Assembly: GCA_039920745.1 (NCBI GenBank)
Contig: JBDSDD010000010.1
Coordinates: 1-64,000, forward strand
Reading direction: 5' to 3'
Source of the DNA: Scleromatobacter sp039920745
GTDB lineage: Bacteria > Pseudomonadota > Gammaproteobacteria > Burkholderiales > Burkholderiaceae_C
DNA length: 64,000 nucleotides
A program made the translations under genes and the position numbers. Below the pieces are notes generated by a model. That model did not search any database. It saw only the letters and a program-made list of their open reading frames with translations, and was not told the DNA's origin. Numbering within the stretch: the first letter of the stretch is position 1; each line of letters opens with the position of its first letter. Shown one piece after another: positions 1 to 8,905 of this stretch.

Positions 1-989
1 ACCCGTCCACGCAGTTGCTGCCCGTCAACGGCTCGCGCGAGGCGCTGTTCTCGTTCGCGCAGACGGTGATCGATCCGACCTGGCGCGGGCGGCCCGGCGC
101 ACAGGCGCCCATCGTCCTTTGCCCGAACCCGTTCTATCAGATCTACGAGGGCGCCGCGCTGCTGGCCGGGGCCGAGACGGCCTTCGCCAACAGCGACCCG
201 GCGCGCAACTTCGCGGCCGACTGGGGCGCGGTCGACGCAGCGACCTGGGCCCGCACGCAGCTGATGTTCGTGTGCTCGCCGGGCAACCCCACCGGCGCCG
301 TGATGCCGCTGGAGGAATGGCGCACGCTGTTCGAGATGAGCGACCGTCACGGCTTCGTCATCGCCAGTGACGAGTGCTACTCCGAGATCTACTTCGGGCC
401 GGAAGGCCAACCGCCTCTGGGCGCGCTGGACGCCGCGCGCCAGCTGGGCCGCAAAGATTTCCGCAACCTGCTCGTCTTCACGTCGCTGTCCAAGCGCTCC
501 AACGTGCCGGGCCTGCGCTCGGGCTTCGTGGCCGGCGATGCGGCGCTCGTCAAGGCCTTCCTGCTGTACCGCACCTACCACGGCAGCGCGATGAGCCCGG
601 TGGTGCAGGCGGCCAGCGAGGCGGCCTGGCGCGACGAGGCCCACGTGCGCGAAAACCGGGCGCAATACCGCCGCAAGTTCGCCCAGGTGACGCCGATGCT
701 GGCGGACCGCCTGGAAGTTCGCCTGCCGGACGCCGGTTTCTACCTCTGGGCGGGTATTCCGTCGCATTTGCACGGCGGCGACGACGTCGCGTTCGCGTTG
801 GGCCTGCTGGCTCAATACAATGTGACGGTATTGCCCGGCAGCCTGCTGGCGCGCGAATCCCGAGGCCTCAACCCCGGCGCGGGCCGGATTCGCTTGGCGC
901 TGGTGGCCGAGACCGCCGAATGCGTCGAGGCGGCCGAACGCATCCTTGCCTATATCCAAGACATCCAAGAGTCCCACGAGTTCCAATGA
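1..989 (+). CDS. dapC: Succinyldiaminopimelate transaminase DapC, 5' truncated by window edge
   Basis: This is the C-terminal part of a fold-type I PLP aminotransferase. It converts N-succinyl-2-amino-6-ketopimelate to N-succinyl-L,L-diaminopimelate in the succinylase branch of lysine/meso-DAP synthesis. The reading frame (frame 3) is already open at the first bases, entering with TQLLPVNGSREALF, which is an internal segment of DapC; the true start therefore lies upstream of the window. The motifs CSPGNPTG, ASDECYSEIYF and FTSLSKRSNVPGLRSGF are visible; the Lys of SLSKRSN is the expected PLP lysine. The stop overlaps the dapD start by ATGA (986-989), so the two are translationally coupled. 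The neighbouring dapD and dapE make the DapC assignment much more likely than a generic aminotransferase. Confidence 0.93.
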   Translation, partial: PSTQLLPVNGSREALFSFAQTVIDPTWRGRPGAQAPIVLCPNPFYQIYEGAALLAGAETAFANSDPARNFAADWGAVDAATWARTQLMFVCSPGNPTGAVMPLEEWRTLFEMSDRHGFVIASDECYSEIYFGPEGQPPLGALDAARQLGRKDFRNLLVFTSLSKRSNVPGLRSGFVAGDAALVKAFLLYRTYHGSAMSPVVQAASEAAWRDEAHVRENRAQYRRKFAQVTPMLADRLEVRLPDAGFYLWAGIPSHLHGGDDVAFALGLLAQYNVTVLPGSLLARESRGLNPGAGRIRLALVAETAECVEAAERILAYIQDIQESHEFQ

Positions 990-1810
990 CCAACAGCCTC
1001 CAATCCATCATCGACGCCGCGTGGGAAGACCGCGCCAAGTTCTCGCCCGCCGACGCGCCATCCGACGTGCGCGCCGCCGTGGCGTCGGTGATCGAGGACC
1101 TGAACGCGGGGCGCCTGCGCGTGGCCAATCGCACGGGCGTGGGCGAGTGGACGGTGCACCAGTGGGTCAAGAAGGCCGTGCTGCTGTCGTTCCGCCTGAA
1201 CGACAACAAGCCGATCCAGTCCGGCGGACTGCAGTACTTCGACAAGGTGAGCCCCAAGTTCGCCCACCTCGACGAGTCCGAGCTGCGCGCCACCGGCGTG
1301 CGCATCGTGCCGCCGGCGGTCGCCCGCCACGGCAGCTACATCGCCCGCAACGTGGTGCTGATGCCGTCGTACGTCAACATCGGCGCCTACGTCGACGAAG
1401 GCGCGATGGTCGACACCTGGGCCACCGTCGGCTCGTGCGCGCAGATCGGCAAGAACGTCCACCTGTCGGGCGGCGTGGGCATCGGCGGCGTGCTGGAGCC
1501 GCTGCAGGCCAACCCGACCATCATCGAGGACAACTGCTTCATCGGCGCGCGCTCCGAAGTCGTCGAAGGCGTGATCGTCGAAGAGAACTCGGTCATCTCG
1601 ATGGGCGTGTTCATCGGCCAGTCCACCAAGATCTACGATCGCGCCACCGGCGAGGTCACCTACGGCCGCGTACCCTCCGGCTCGGTCGTCGTCAGCGGCT
1701 CCCTGCCCTCGGCCGACGGCAAGTACAGCCTGTATTGCGCGGTGATCGTCAAGCGCGTCGACGCGCAGACGCGCGCCAAGACGAGCATCAACGAGTTGCT
1801 GCGCGCCTGA
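986..1810 (+). CDS. dapD: 2,3,4,5-tetrahydropyridine-2,6-dicarboxylate N-succinyltransferase
   Basis: DapD transfers succinyl from succinyl-CoA to tetrahydrodipicolinate, the first step of the succinylase DAP pathway. The product is 274 residues, the usual length for the family. An N-terminal helical region (MTNSLQSIIDAAWEDR onward) is followed by a left-handed beta-helix of hexapeptide repeats from about residue 100 to 210, including VLMPSYVNIGAYVDEGAMV and GIGGVLEPLQA, typical of trimeric DapD. The ATG at 986 is chosen because it gives the conserved N-terminus and overlaps the dapC stop. The frame stays open far upstream of this start but that stretch does not resemble DapD. Confidence 0.96.
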   Translation: MTNSLQSIIDAAWEDRAKFSPADAPSDVRAAVASVIEDLNAGRLRVANRTGVGEWTVHQWVKKAVLLSFRLNDNKPIQSGGLQYFDKVSPKFAHLDESELRATGVRIVPPAVARHGSYIARNVVLMPSYVNIGAYVDEGAMVDTWATVGSCAQIGKNVHLSGGVGIGGVLEPLQANPTIIEDNCFIGARSEVVEGVIVEENSVISMGVFIGQSTKIYDRATGEVTYGRVPSGSVVVSGSLPSADGKYSLYCAVIVKRVDAQTRAKTSINELLRA

Positions 1811-1925
1811 GCAGCTCCACGCCGGCTGCGCCCGGCCGATACTGATTTTGTAGTCCCTTCGCCGCAACCCGCGGCACGCATTTAGACCCCGCGCCTGAAC
1901 CACAGGCGCCACCAGGAGACGCTCG

Positions 1926-3143
1926 ATGGACGGCGGAAACATGGAACGCGTGCTGCATCTGATGGCCGACAAGGGCGCATCGGATGTCTACCTGACGGCC
2001 AACTCGCCGATCCAGCTGAAGATCAACGGCCAACTGGTGCCGGTGTCCGACCAGATCCTCACGCCCGGCCAGCCGCGCGCGCTGCTCGCCGAGCTGCTGA
2101 CGCCCGTGCAACTGGAAGAGCTCGACCAGACCGGCGAGCTGAACCTGGGCATCGGCATCCGCTCGGTCGGCAGCTTCCGGCTGTCGGCGTTCAAGCAGCG
2201 CGCGTCGATCGCCGCCGTGATCCGTTGCATCCCGCACAAGATCCCGTCGATGGACACGCTGAACCTGCCGCCGGTGCTGGCGTCGCTGGCGCTCGAGCGT
2301 CGCGGCCTGATCCTGATGGTGGGGGCCACGGGCAACGGCAAGAGCACGTCGCTGGCGTCGATGATCGAGTGGCGCAACACGCAGCTGTCGGGCCACATCC
2401 TCACCATCGAGGAGCCGATCGAATTCCTGTTCTCCAACAAGCGCTCGATCATCAACCAGCGCGAAGTCGGCCGCGACACCGCCTCGCTGCACATCGCGCT
2501 GAAGAACGCGCTGCGCCAGGCGCCCGACTGCATCATGATCGGCGAAATCCGCGATCGCGAGACGATGTCGATGGCGATCTCGTACGCGCTGTCGGGCCAC
2601 CTGGTGCTGGCCACGCTGCACGCCAACAACAGCTCGCACACGCTGGGTCGTATCCTGTCGTTCTACACGCCGGAATCGCGTCCCGCGCTGCTGGGCGACC
2701 TGGCCGCCGCGCTCAAGGCCATCGTGTCGCAACGCCTGATGCGCTCCACCGCCGGCGGCCGCGTGCCGGCTGTCGAGGTGCTGCTCAACAGCCGCTTCAT
2801 CTCCGAACTGATCGAGAACGGCGACATCACCGGCGTGCGCGAGGCGATGGACAAGTCGCTGGCCGAAGGCTCGCAGATGTTCGAAGCCGACATCGCGCGC
2901 CTGATCGGCCTGGGCCTGGTCACGCAAGAAGAAGGCCTGCTGGGTGCCGACTCGCCCACCAACCTGTTGTGGCGCCTGCAGAACGACATGTCGCCGGTCT
3001 CGCGCGTGCAAGCCGCCAAGGTCGAATCCGACGCACCGTCGTTCACCGAGATCACGCTGGACGTCCTCCCCGAAGCCCCGCCATCGGCACCGCGCCAACG
3101 CCTGGGCGGCACCGACCACCTGAATCGCTCGAAGCACGGCTAG
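1926..3143 (+). CDS. pilU: PilT/PilU-family twitching motility ATPase
   Basis: This 405-residue protein is a GspE/PilT-superfamily ATPase of the type IV pilus retraction branch. Visible motifs are the Walker A GATGNGKST (residues 133-141), the Asp box around LTIEEPIEF, the Walker B segment CIMIGEIRDRETM and the His box HLVLATLHANN. A C-terminal tail of about 40 residues rich in Pro and acidic residues follows the ATPase domain. AGGAG at 1914-1918 lies seven bases before the ATG at 1926, supporting this start. It sits between dapD and dapE with no other pilus gene in the window, so its link to lysine synthesis is positional. PilU is favoured over PilT from length and the N-terminal MERVLHLMADKGASDVYLT, but the distinction is not certain. 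Confidence 0.85.
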   Translation: MDGGNMERVLHLMADKGASDVYLTANSPIQLKINGQLVPVSDQILTPGQPRALLAELLTPVQLEELDQTGELNLGIGIRSVGSFRLSAFKQRASIAAVIRCIPHKIPSMDTLNLPPVLASLALERRGLILMVGATGNGKSTSLASMIEWRNTQLSGHILTIEEPIEFLFSNKRSIINQREVGRDTASLHIALKNALRQAPDCIMIGEIRDRETMSMAISYALSGHLVLATLHANNSSHTLGRILSFYTPESRPALLGDLAAALKAIVSQRLMRSTAGGRVPAVEVLLNSRFISELIENGDITGVREAMDKSLAEGSQMFEADIARLIGLGLVTQEEGLLGADSPTNLLWRLQNDMSPVSRVQAAKVESDAPSFTEITLDVLPEAPPSAPRQRLGGTDHLNRSKHG

Positions 3144-3161
3144 CGCCTGTCCCCGATCCTG

Positions 3162-4322
3162 ATGGATGCCACCCTCCTCCTGCTCGAACAACTGATCGCC
3201 CGCGCGTCCGTGACGCCGGATGACGCCGGCTGCCAGGCGCTGATCGCGCAACGGCTGGAGGTGCTGGGCTTCGCCTGCGAGCACCTGCCCTTCGGCCCGG
3301 CCGACGCCCGTGTCGACAACCTGTGGGCCGTGCGCACCGGCACCCGCCCCGGCCCGACGCTGGTGCTGGCCGGCCACACCGACGTCGTGCCCACCGGCCC
3401 GCTGGCCCAGTGGGGCAGCGCGCCCTTCGTGCCGACCTATCGCGACGGCCAGCTGTATGGCCGCGGCACCGCCGACATGAAGACCTCGCTGGCCGCGATG
3501 GTCGTCGCGGCCGAGGAGTTCGTCGCCGCGCATCCGCAGCACGCCGGCCGCCTCGCGTTCCTGCTCACCAGCGACGAGGAAGGCCCGTCCGTCGACGGCA
3601 CCGTGCGCATCGTCGACCTGCTGGAGGCCCGCGGCGAGCGGCTCGACTGCTGCATCGTCGGCGAGCCCACTTGCGTGAAGACGCTGGGCGACATGATCAA
3701 GAACGGTCGCCGCGGCAGCCTGTCGGCGCGCCTCACGGTGATGGGCGTGCAAGGCCACGTCGCCTACCCGCACCTGGCGCGCAACCCGATCCACGCGGCC
3801 GCGCCGGTGATCGCCGAGCTCGCCGCCACGACCTGGGACGCCGGCAACGACCACTTCCCGCCCACCAGCTTCCAGATCTCCAACCTGCACTCGGGCACCG
3901 GCGCGACCAACGTCATCCCGGGCGAGGCGGTGATCGATCTCAACTTCCGCTTCTCGACCGAGTCGACGCCGGAGTCCCTCAAGGCACGCGTCGCCGACAT
4001 GCTCGACCGCCACGACGTGCAGCACCGCATCACCTGGACGCTGGGCGGCTCGCCCTTCCTCACGCGCCCTGGCAGCTTGAGCCAGGCGCTGTTGGAGGCG
4101 ATCCGCGCGGAGACGTCGGTCGAGGCCGAGCTGTCCACCACCGGCGGCACGTCCGACGGCCGCTTCATCTCGCGCATCTGCCCGCAAGTGGTCGAGTTCG
4201 GCCCGGTCAATGCCACCATCCACAAGATCGACGAACACGTGTCGGTGGACGCCGTCCCCCGACTGAAGAACATCTACCGACTCACCATGGAGCGCCTGTT
4301 GGCGTCCGGATCGCCATCATGA
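3162..4322 (+). CDS. dapE: Succinyl-diaminopimelate desuccinylase
   Basis: DapE is a di-zinc M20-family amidohydrolase that releases succinate from N-succinyl-L,L-diaminopimelate. The 386-residue length is normal. Metal-ligand and catalytic motifs are visible: GHTDVVPTGP (His), GRGTADMKTSLAAM (bridging Asp), SDEEGPSVDGT (catalytic Glu and Glu ligand), GEPT, and a C-terminal HKIDEHVS His ligand segment. It begins 18 bases after the pilU stop and its TGA overlaps the prmB ATG (4319-4322), so dapE and prmB are coupled. Confidence 0.95.
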   Translation: MDATLLLLEQLIARASVTPDDAGCQALIAQRLEVLGFACEHLPFGPADARVDNLWAVRTGTRPGPTLVLAGHTDVVPTGPLAQWGSAPFVPTYRDGQLYGRGTADMKTSLAAMVVAAEEFVAAHPQHAGRLAFLLTSDEEGPSVDGTVRIVDLLEARGERLDCCIVGEPTCVKTLGDMIKNGRRGSLSARLTVMGVQGHVAYPHLARNPIHAAAPVIAELAATTWDAGNDHFPPTSFQISNLHSGTGATNVIPGEAVIDLNFRFSTESTPESLKARVADMLDRHDVQHRITWTLGGSPFLTRPGSLSQALLEAIRAETSVEAELSTTGGTSDGRFISRICPQVVEFGPVNATIHKIDEHVSVDAVPRLKNIYRLTMERLLASGSPS

Positions 4323-5200
4323 AGCTCAACGACTATCTCACCCGGGCAACCGCCCGCCTTGACGAGGCGGGCGTTTCGTTTGGGCACGGCACCACCAACT
4401 CGTTCGACGAGGCCGTCTGGCTCGTCCTGTGGAAGCTGGGCCTGCCGCTCGACGAGCTCGAAGCAGTGGCCGAGCGCAAGCTCAGCGCCACCGAAGTGAC
4501 GCAGCTCGACGCCTTGATCGCCACCCGCATCGAGACCCGCAAGCCCGCCGCCTACCTCACCGGCGAGGCCTGGCTGCAAGGCGTGCCGTTCACTGTCGAC
4601 GAGCGCGTCATCGTGCCGCGTTCGCTGATCGCCGAGGTGCTCGCCGAAGGCGTGATCGATGCGTGGATGCCGGTCAAGATCACGCGCGTGCTCGACCTGT
4701 GCACCGGCAACGGCAGCCTCGCCGTGCTGGCGGCGATGGCGTGGCCCCACGTCGCCGTCGATGCCGCCGACCTGTCGGCCGATGCGCTGGCCGTGGCCAA
4801 GATCAACGTCGAACGCCACGAGCTCGCCAAGCAGATTTCGCTGCTGCAAGGCAACGGCCTGGCCGCCGTGCGCCGCGATCGCCGCTACGACGTGATCCTG
4901 TGCAACCCGCCGTACGTCAACGAGACGTCCATGCAGGCGCTGCCCGCCGAGTTCAACGCCGAGCCGCGCATGGCGCTCGCCGGCGGCGCGGACGGCATGG
5001 ACTTCATCCGCACGCTGCTCGCCGGCGCGGTCGCCCACATGACGCCCGAGGCCGTTCTCGTGCTCGAGATCGGCAATGAACGCGACAACTTCGAGGCCGC
5101 CTTCCCGGCACTCGACGTCGTCTGGCTCCCTACCCAATTGCATGACGACGCGGTGCTCCTGGTGACCCGCGCCATGCTCGATTCCGGCCTCTTGAAATGA
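4319..5200 (+). CDS. prmB: 50S ribosomal protein L3 N5-glutamine methyltransferase
   Basis: PrmB methylates a glutamine of ribosomal protein L3 using S-adenosylmethionine. The 293-residue protein has the N-terminal helical substrate-recognition domain, a class I SAM fold with LDLCTGNGSLAVLAA as motif I, and the NPPY catalytic motif at about residues 196-199 (VILCNPPYVNE), which binds the target glutamine amide. The start at 4319 is preferred because it overlaps the dapE stop and gives the usual N-terminus MKLNDYLTRA. The closely related PrmC (release-factor methylase) is the alternative; the adjacency to dapE and the N-terminal region favour PrmB. Its stop overlaps the next gene by ATGA. Confidence 0.9.
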   Translation: MKLNDYLTRATARLDEAGVSFGHGTTNSFDEAVWLVLWKLGLPLDELEAVAERKLSATEVTQLDALIATRIETRKPAAYLTGEAWLQGVPFTVDERVIVPRSLIAEVLAEGVIDAWMPVKITRVLDLCTGNGSLAVLAAMAWPHVAVDAADLSADALAVAKINVERHELAKQISLLQGNGLAAVRRDRRYDVILCNPPYVNETSMQALPAEFNAEPRMALAGGADGMDFIRTLLAGAVAHMTPEAVLVLEIGNERDNFEAAFPALDVVWLPTQLHDDAVLLVTRAMLDSGLLK

Positions 5201-7272
5201 TCACGCTCCGCAACCTGCAACTGCGCCGCGGCGCCAAGATCGTTCTCGACGGCGTCAACGTCAATGTCAACCCGGGAGAGAAGGTGGGCCTGGTCGGACG
5301 CAACGGCGCCGGCAAGTCCAGCCTGTTCGCGCTGCTGGCCGGGCGTCTCCAGGCAGACGCCGGCGACTTCGAGATCCCCGCGCGCTGGCGCATGGGCGAG
5401 GTCGCGCAGCACATGCCCGAGACGGACGATTCGGCCACCGACTTCGTGCTCGAAGGCGATATTCCGCTGATGGAGGCGCAGCGCGAGCTCGAGGCCGCCG
5501 AGGCCGCGGAAGACGGCCACGCGATGGCCGAGGCGCACATGAAGATCGGCGAGGTCGGCGGCTTCGACGCGCGCTCGCGGGCCCATGCCCTGCTGATGGG
5601 CCTGGGCTTCAAGGTGGCCCAGGTAGAGGATCCCGTCAACAGCTTTTCCGGCGGCTGGCGCATGCGCCTGCAGCTGGCCCGCGCGCTGATGTGCCCGGCC
5701 GACCTGCTGCTGCTCGACGAACCCACCAACCACTTGGACCTGGACGCGCTGGTCTGGCTCGAGGCCTGGCTGCAGCGCTTCGAGGGCACGATCGTGATGA
5801 TCAGCCACGACCGTGAGTTCCTCGACGCGATCACCAACGTCACGATCCATCTGGAAGATTCCGCGCTGACGCGCTACGGCGGCAACTACTCGACCTTCGA
5901 GGAGATGCGTGCCGAGCGCATGAGCCAGCAACAGGCCGCCCACGGCCGCCAGCAGGAGCGCGTCGCGCAGCTGCAGCGCTTCATCGACCGCTTCAAGGCC
6001 AAGGCCAGCAAGGCCAAGCAGGCGCAGAGCCGCGTGAAGGCGCTGGCGCGCATGGAACGCATCGCGCCGGTGCTGACGTCGGCCGACTTCTCGTTCGAGT
6101 TCAAGGAGCCCAAGAGCCTGCCCAACCCAATGCTCGCGATGAGCAACATGGAGGTCGGCTACCTGGTGCAGGACGACGTCGATCCGGACACCGAGCCGAC
6201 GCGCAAGGTCATCGTGCGCAACATCAACAAGAGCGTGCTGGCCGGCCAGCGCATCGGCATCCTGGGCGCCAACGGCCAGGGCAAGTCGACGCTGGTCAAG
6301 ACGATCTCGCGCAGCATGCCCGCGCTAGGCGGCGAGATGACCGAAGGCAAGGGCCTGTCGATCGGCTACTTCGCGCAGCAGGAGATGGACGTCGTGCACG
6401 CCGACGACACGCCGCTGCAGCACATGGTTCGCCTCGCGCGCACCGTCGGCCCCGAAGGGCGCGAGCAGGAGCTGCGCGACTTCCTGGGCCAGTTCCGCTT
6501 CGTCGGCGACATGGTGCACCAGACCATCGGCACCCTGTCGGGCGGCGAGAAGGCGCGCCTGGTGCTGGCCTCGCTGGTGTGGCAGCGCCCCAACCTGCTG
6601 CTGATGGACGAGCCGACCAACCACCTGGACCTGACCACCCGCGAGGCGCTGTCGATGGCGCTCAACGAGTTCGAGGGCACCGTGCTGCTGGTGAGCCACG
6701 ACCGCGCGTTGCTGCGCGAGGTCTGCGACGAGTTCTGGCTCGTGTCGCACGGCGCGGTGCTGCCGTTCGACGGCGACCTGGACGACTACCAGAAGTGGCT
6801 GCTCGAGACCTCGCGCGCCATCTCGCGCGGACAGCCGGCGCCGCCGCTGCCGGGCAATCTCAACGACCTGCTGCCTGGCGGATCGTCGGCATCGGCGCCC
6901 AAGGCGACCAAGGCGGCCGCACCCAAGCCCGCCCCCCTACCCGCGACGGCAGCGCCCGTCGCGCCCGTGTCCAACACCAAGTCGGGCGCGGCCCGCAACG
7001 ACGATCGCAAGCAATCGGCGCAGCAACGTTCGCAGGTCGCCGCGCAAACGCGCCCGCTGCGCGGCGAGGTCGAACAGATCGACAAGCGCATGGAGAAGCT
7101 GGGCGCCGAGAAGGCCGAGCTGGAGGCCTCGATGGCCACTGGCAAGCTCGCCGGGCCCGCGATCGCCGACGCGGGTCGCAAGCTGGCGCACGTGGGGGCC
7201 GAAGTGGCCAAGCTCGAGGAGCGCTGGCTGGAGCTGACGGAGAAGATCGAGGCGATGCAGTCGGGGGGCTGA
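5197..7272 (+). CDS. ABC-F family ATPase, YheS-type
   Basis: This is a 691-residue tandem ABC ATPase without membrane segments, of the ABC-F group that acts on the ribosome. The first nucleotide-binding domain has Walker A GRNGAGKSS (34-42), signature FSGGWRMR and Walker B LLLLDEPTNHLDLD. The second has Walker A GANGQGKST (357-365), signature LSGGEKARL and LLMDEPTNHLDLT. A charged linker (P-site tRNA interaction motif region) lies between them at roughly 230-290. The C-terminal extension from about residue 570 is Ala/Pro-rich and ends in a predicted coiled coil. Sequence pattern and length fit E. coli YheS better than EttA or Uup. It overlaps prmB by ATGA, so it may be co-translated with that ribosome-modifying enzyme. 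Confidence 0.9.
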   Translation: MITLRNLQLRRGAKIVLDGVNVNVNPGEKVGLVGRNGAGKSSLFALLAGRLQADAGDFEIPARWRMGEVAQHMPETDDSATDFVLEGDIPLMEAQRELEAAEAAEDGHAMAEAHMKIGEVGGFDARSRAHALLMGLGFKVAQVEDPVNSFSGGWRMRLQLARALMCPADLLLLDEPTNHLDLDALVWLEAWLQRFEGTIVMISHDREFLDAITNVTIHLEDSALTRYGGNYSTFEEMRAERMSQQQAAHGRQQERVAQLQRFIDRFKAKASKAKQAQSRVKALARMERIAPVLTSADFSFEFKEPKSLPNPMLAMSNMEVGYLVQDDVDPDTEPTRKVIVRNINKSVLAGQRIGILGANGQGKSTLVKTISRSMPALGGEMTEGKGLSIGYFAQQEMDVVHADDTPLQHMVRLARTVGPEGREQELRDFLGQFRFVGDMVHQTIGTLSGGEKARLVLASLVWQRPNLLLMDEPTNHLDLTTREALSMALNEFEGTVLLVSHDRALLREVCDEFWLVSHGAVLPFDGDLDDYQKWLLETSRAISRGQPAPPLPGNLNDLLPGGSSASAPKATKAAAPKPAPLPATAAPVAPVSNTKSGAARNDDRKQSAQQRSQVAAQTRPLRGEVEQIDKRMEKLGAEKAELEASMATGKLAGPAIADAGRKLAHVGAEVAKLEERWLELTEKIEAMQSGG

Positions 7273-7285
7273 GCGTCCCTGGATC

Positions 7286-7305
7286 GCCCCGATCGAAATC
7301 GGGGC
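7286..7305 (+). terminator. Hairpin after the ABC-F gene
   Basis: An 8-bp perfect stem (GCCCCGAT / ATCGGGGC) closes a CGAA loop 14 bases after the stop of the ABC-F gene. There is no clear T-run after it, so it may act as an RNA-stabilising or weak terminator structure rather than a classical intrinsic terminator. Confidence 0.5.
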
Positions 7306-7359
7306 CGATCACCTCGACAATGGGGCCAACAACTTCCGGACCACCCGGCTCCCGACACG

Positions 7360-8892
7360 ATGGTGCTTTCGATTCGACCGCTCCGATGGCTGGCAACGGC
7401 CCGCGCCGCGACATGCCTGCTCGCCCTCGCTGCCAGCGGTGCGAGCCCGCCCGTGCTCGCGGCGGCGGTGCAGCCCGCGGGCCGGGACAGCGGGCATGAC
7501 TTCACCATCGACCCGGATTCGATCCATCGCGACGGCAGCACGGTGACCTTCCACCTCGTCGGCACGAGCTACCGCGGCGTCGTCGACGACTACGACGCGC
7601 AGGTGATGGTGGACTGCGCGCAGCGCCAACGGCGTGAATTGGGCTCCGAGATCCGCAACCAGTGGATCGGCGTCAAGCACAACCGGCCCGACTCGCAGAT
7701 GCGCGACATCTTTCCCAACACGCGCCAGGCCACGGAGCTCGAGCTGGTCTGTCGACTGGCGGGCGTGCCGGTCGCGCGCGTGGCCGACATGGTCGCGGCG
7801 GCGGCGGCGCAGGCGCCCGCACCAACGCCCGCACCCGCACCCGCGCTCCCCCACCAGGCGGACGTCAAATTCGGCGCGTTGCCACTGGTCACGACATTCG
7901 CCCTGCCGACCGGCGCCCGCGCGCAGGCGACCGCCACGCCGCACGTGGCCGAGCGGGCGTCCGCCGCCGCCCCCCTGCCCGCGCCCACGTTGACGATCAA
8001 GGCAAACACCGTGCTGCCGGCCGACGACCTGCTCGACCTCGGCAACCAGGACGGCTACGCGCGCGCCATCCTGATCGACAGCGTCCGCCACAAGGAACAG
8101 ACCACCAGCTACGTCGTGCAGTCCCTGGTCCCCGGCGCGACCTGGGCCACGCGCGACCACTACGTCGTCGACTGCCAGCGCAAGCTGCGCGCGTTCCAGC
8201 CCGACGATCTCGCCAGCGGCGTCCGCCTGACCGCAACCCGCGTCGCGGCCAACAGCCACGAGTCACGCGAGCTCGCCACCGCCTGCGCCATGCCCGATGG
8301 TCCGAGCAATCGCTGGTTTGCAGGCTTCGTGGTGACCAACGACGGCGTGGTCGTTGCGCCGCACCTGCGCACCGGCAACTGCGTGCGCTACAGCACCGGC
8401 TTCGGCGCGAAGCGCCGCCCGCTGCAGTTCATCGCCCACGACGAAGACCTGACGCTGCTCAAGCTGCAGGGTAGTGGCAGCTGGAGCGCGATGCCCGCGA
8501 TCGACACGCCGGCCTCGCGCGTGCCCCAGGCGGTCACGATGCTCGGGGTCAAGGGCGTGGCGCCGCGGGTCAGCGCGGGCAACCTGACGATGGCGGGATC
8601 GAACTCGATGGACACCGGATGGCCCCAGGTCGTCACGTTCAGCGACCATGCATTGTCCGAAGGCATCGTGTGGGACGCCGATGGCGCGGCCATCGGGCTG
8701 GCACTGGCGCCCGAGGGCCGTGTCGGCAATCACGCTTTCATGCGCATGCTGCCCACCGCCGAGATCCGCCTGCGCCTCGCGCGCCATGGCTTGACCTGGA
8801 CGGCATCCGACGGCCAGGCACGCAATGCCGAAGCCACCATGCGCCTCGCGCTGGCCGCCACGCTGCCCATCGAATGCGAGCGTGCGCCGTGA
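7360..8892 (+). CDS. Secreted protein with duplicated N-terminal domain and degenerate trypsin-like domain
   Basis: The 510-residue product starts with a signal-peptide-like segment (about 1-35, ending ASPPVLAA). Two related beta-rich segments follow, at about 48-130 (FTIDPDSIHRDGSTVTFHLV) and 210-300 (LLDLGNQDGYARAILIDSVR), each with a (D/V)DCxRxxR core; they resemble the surface-adhesin E-like domain but this is not certain. They are joined by an Ala/Pro linker coded by CCCGCA repeats. The last third resembles a trypsin-like peptidase: VVTNDGVVVAPHLRTGNC (His region), DEDLTLLKL (Asp region) and DHALSEGIVWDADGAAIGL at the Ser region, where the normal GNSGGP is absent. Probably periplasmic and likely not a standard protease. 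It lies 13 bases before a J-domain-like gene. Confidence 0.6.
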   Translation: MVLSIRPLRWLATARAATCLLALAASGASPPVLAAAVQPAGRDSGHDFTIDPDSIHRDGSTVTFHLVGTSYRGVVDDYDAQVMVDCAQRQRRELGSEIRNQWIGVKHNRPDSQMRDIFPNTRQATELELVCRLAGVPVARVADMVAAAAAQAPAPTPAPAPALPHQADVKFGALPLVTTFALPTGARAQATATPHVAERASAAAPLPAPTLTIKANTVLPADDLLDLGNQDGYARAILIDSVRHKEQTTSYVVQSLVPGATWATRDHYVVDCQRKLRAFQPDDLASGVRLTATRVAANSHESRELATACAMPDGPSNRWFAGFVVTNDGVVVAPHLRTGNCVRYSTGFGAKRRPLQFIAHDEDLTLLKLQGSGSWSAMPAIDTPASRVPQAVTMLGVKGVAPRVSAGNLTMAGSNSMDTGWPQVVTFSDHALSEGIVWDADGAAIGLALAPEGRVGNHAFMRMLPTAEIRLRLARHGLTWTASDGQARNAEATMRLALAATLPIECERAP

Positions 8893-8905
8893 AACGGGTT
8901 CCACG

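Noticed and set aside
1788..4238. A very long open frame (816 codons) on the minus strand opposite pilU and dapE
   Set aside because: It is antisense to well-identified genes, is composed of low-complexity Arg/Ala/Gly/His sequence, and reflects the codon bias of GC-rich genes.
7829..7848. CCCGCA repeats as a CRISPR or mobile-element signature
   Set aside because: They are short in-frame repeats coding an Ala/Pro linker; there are no spacers and no cas or transposase genes in the window.
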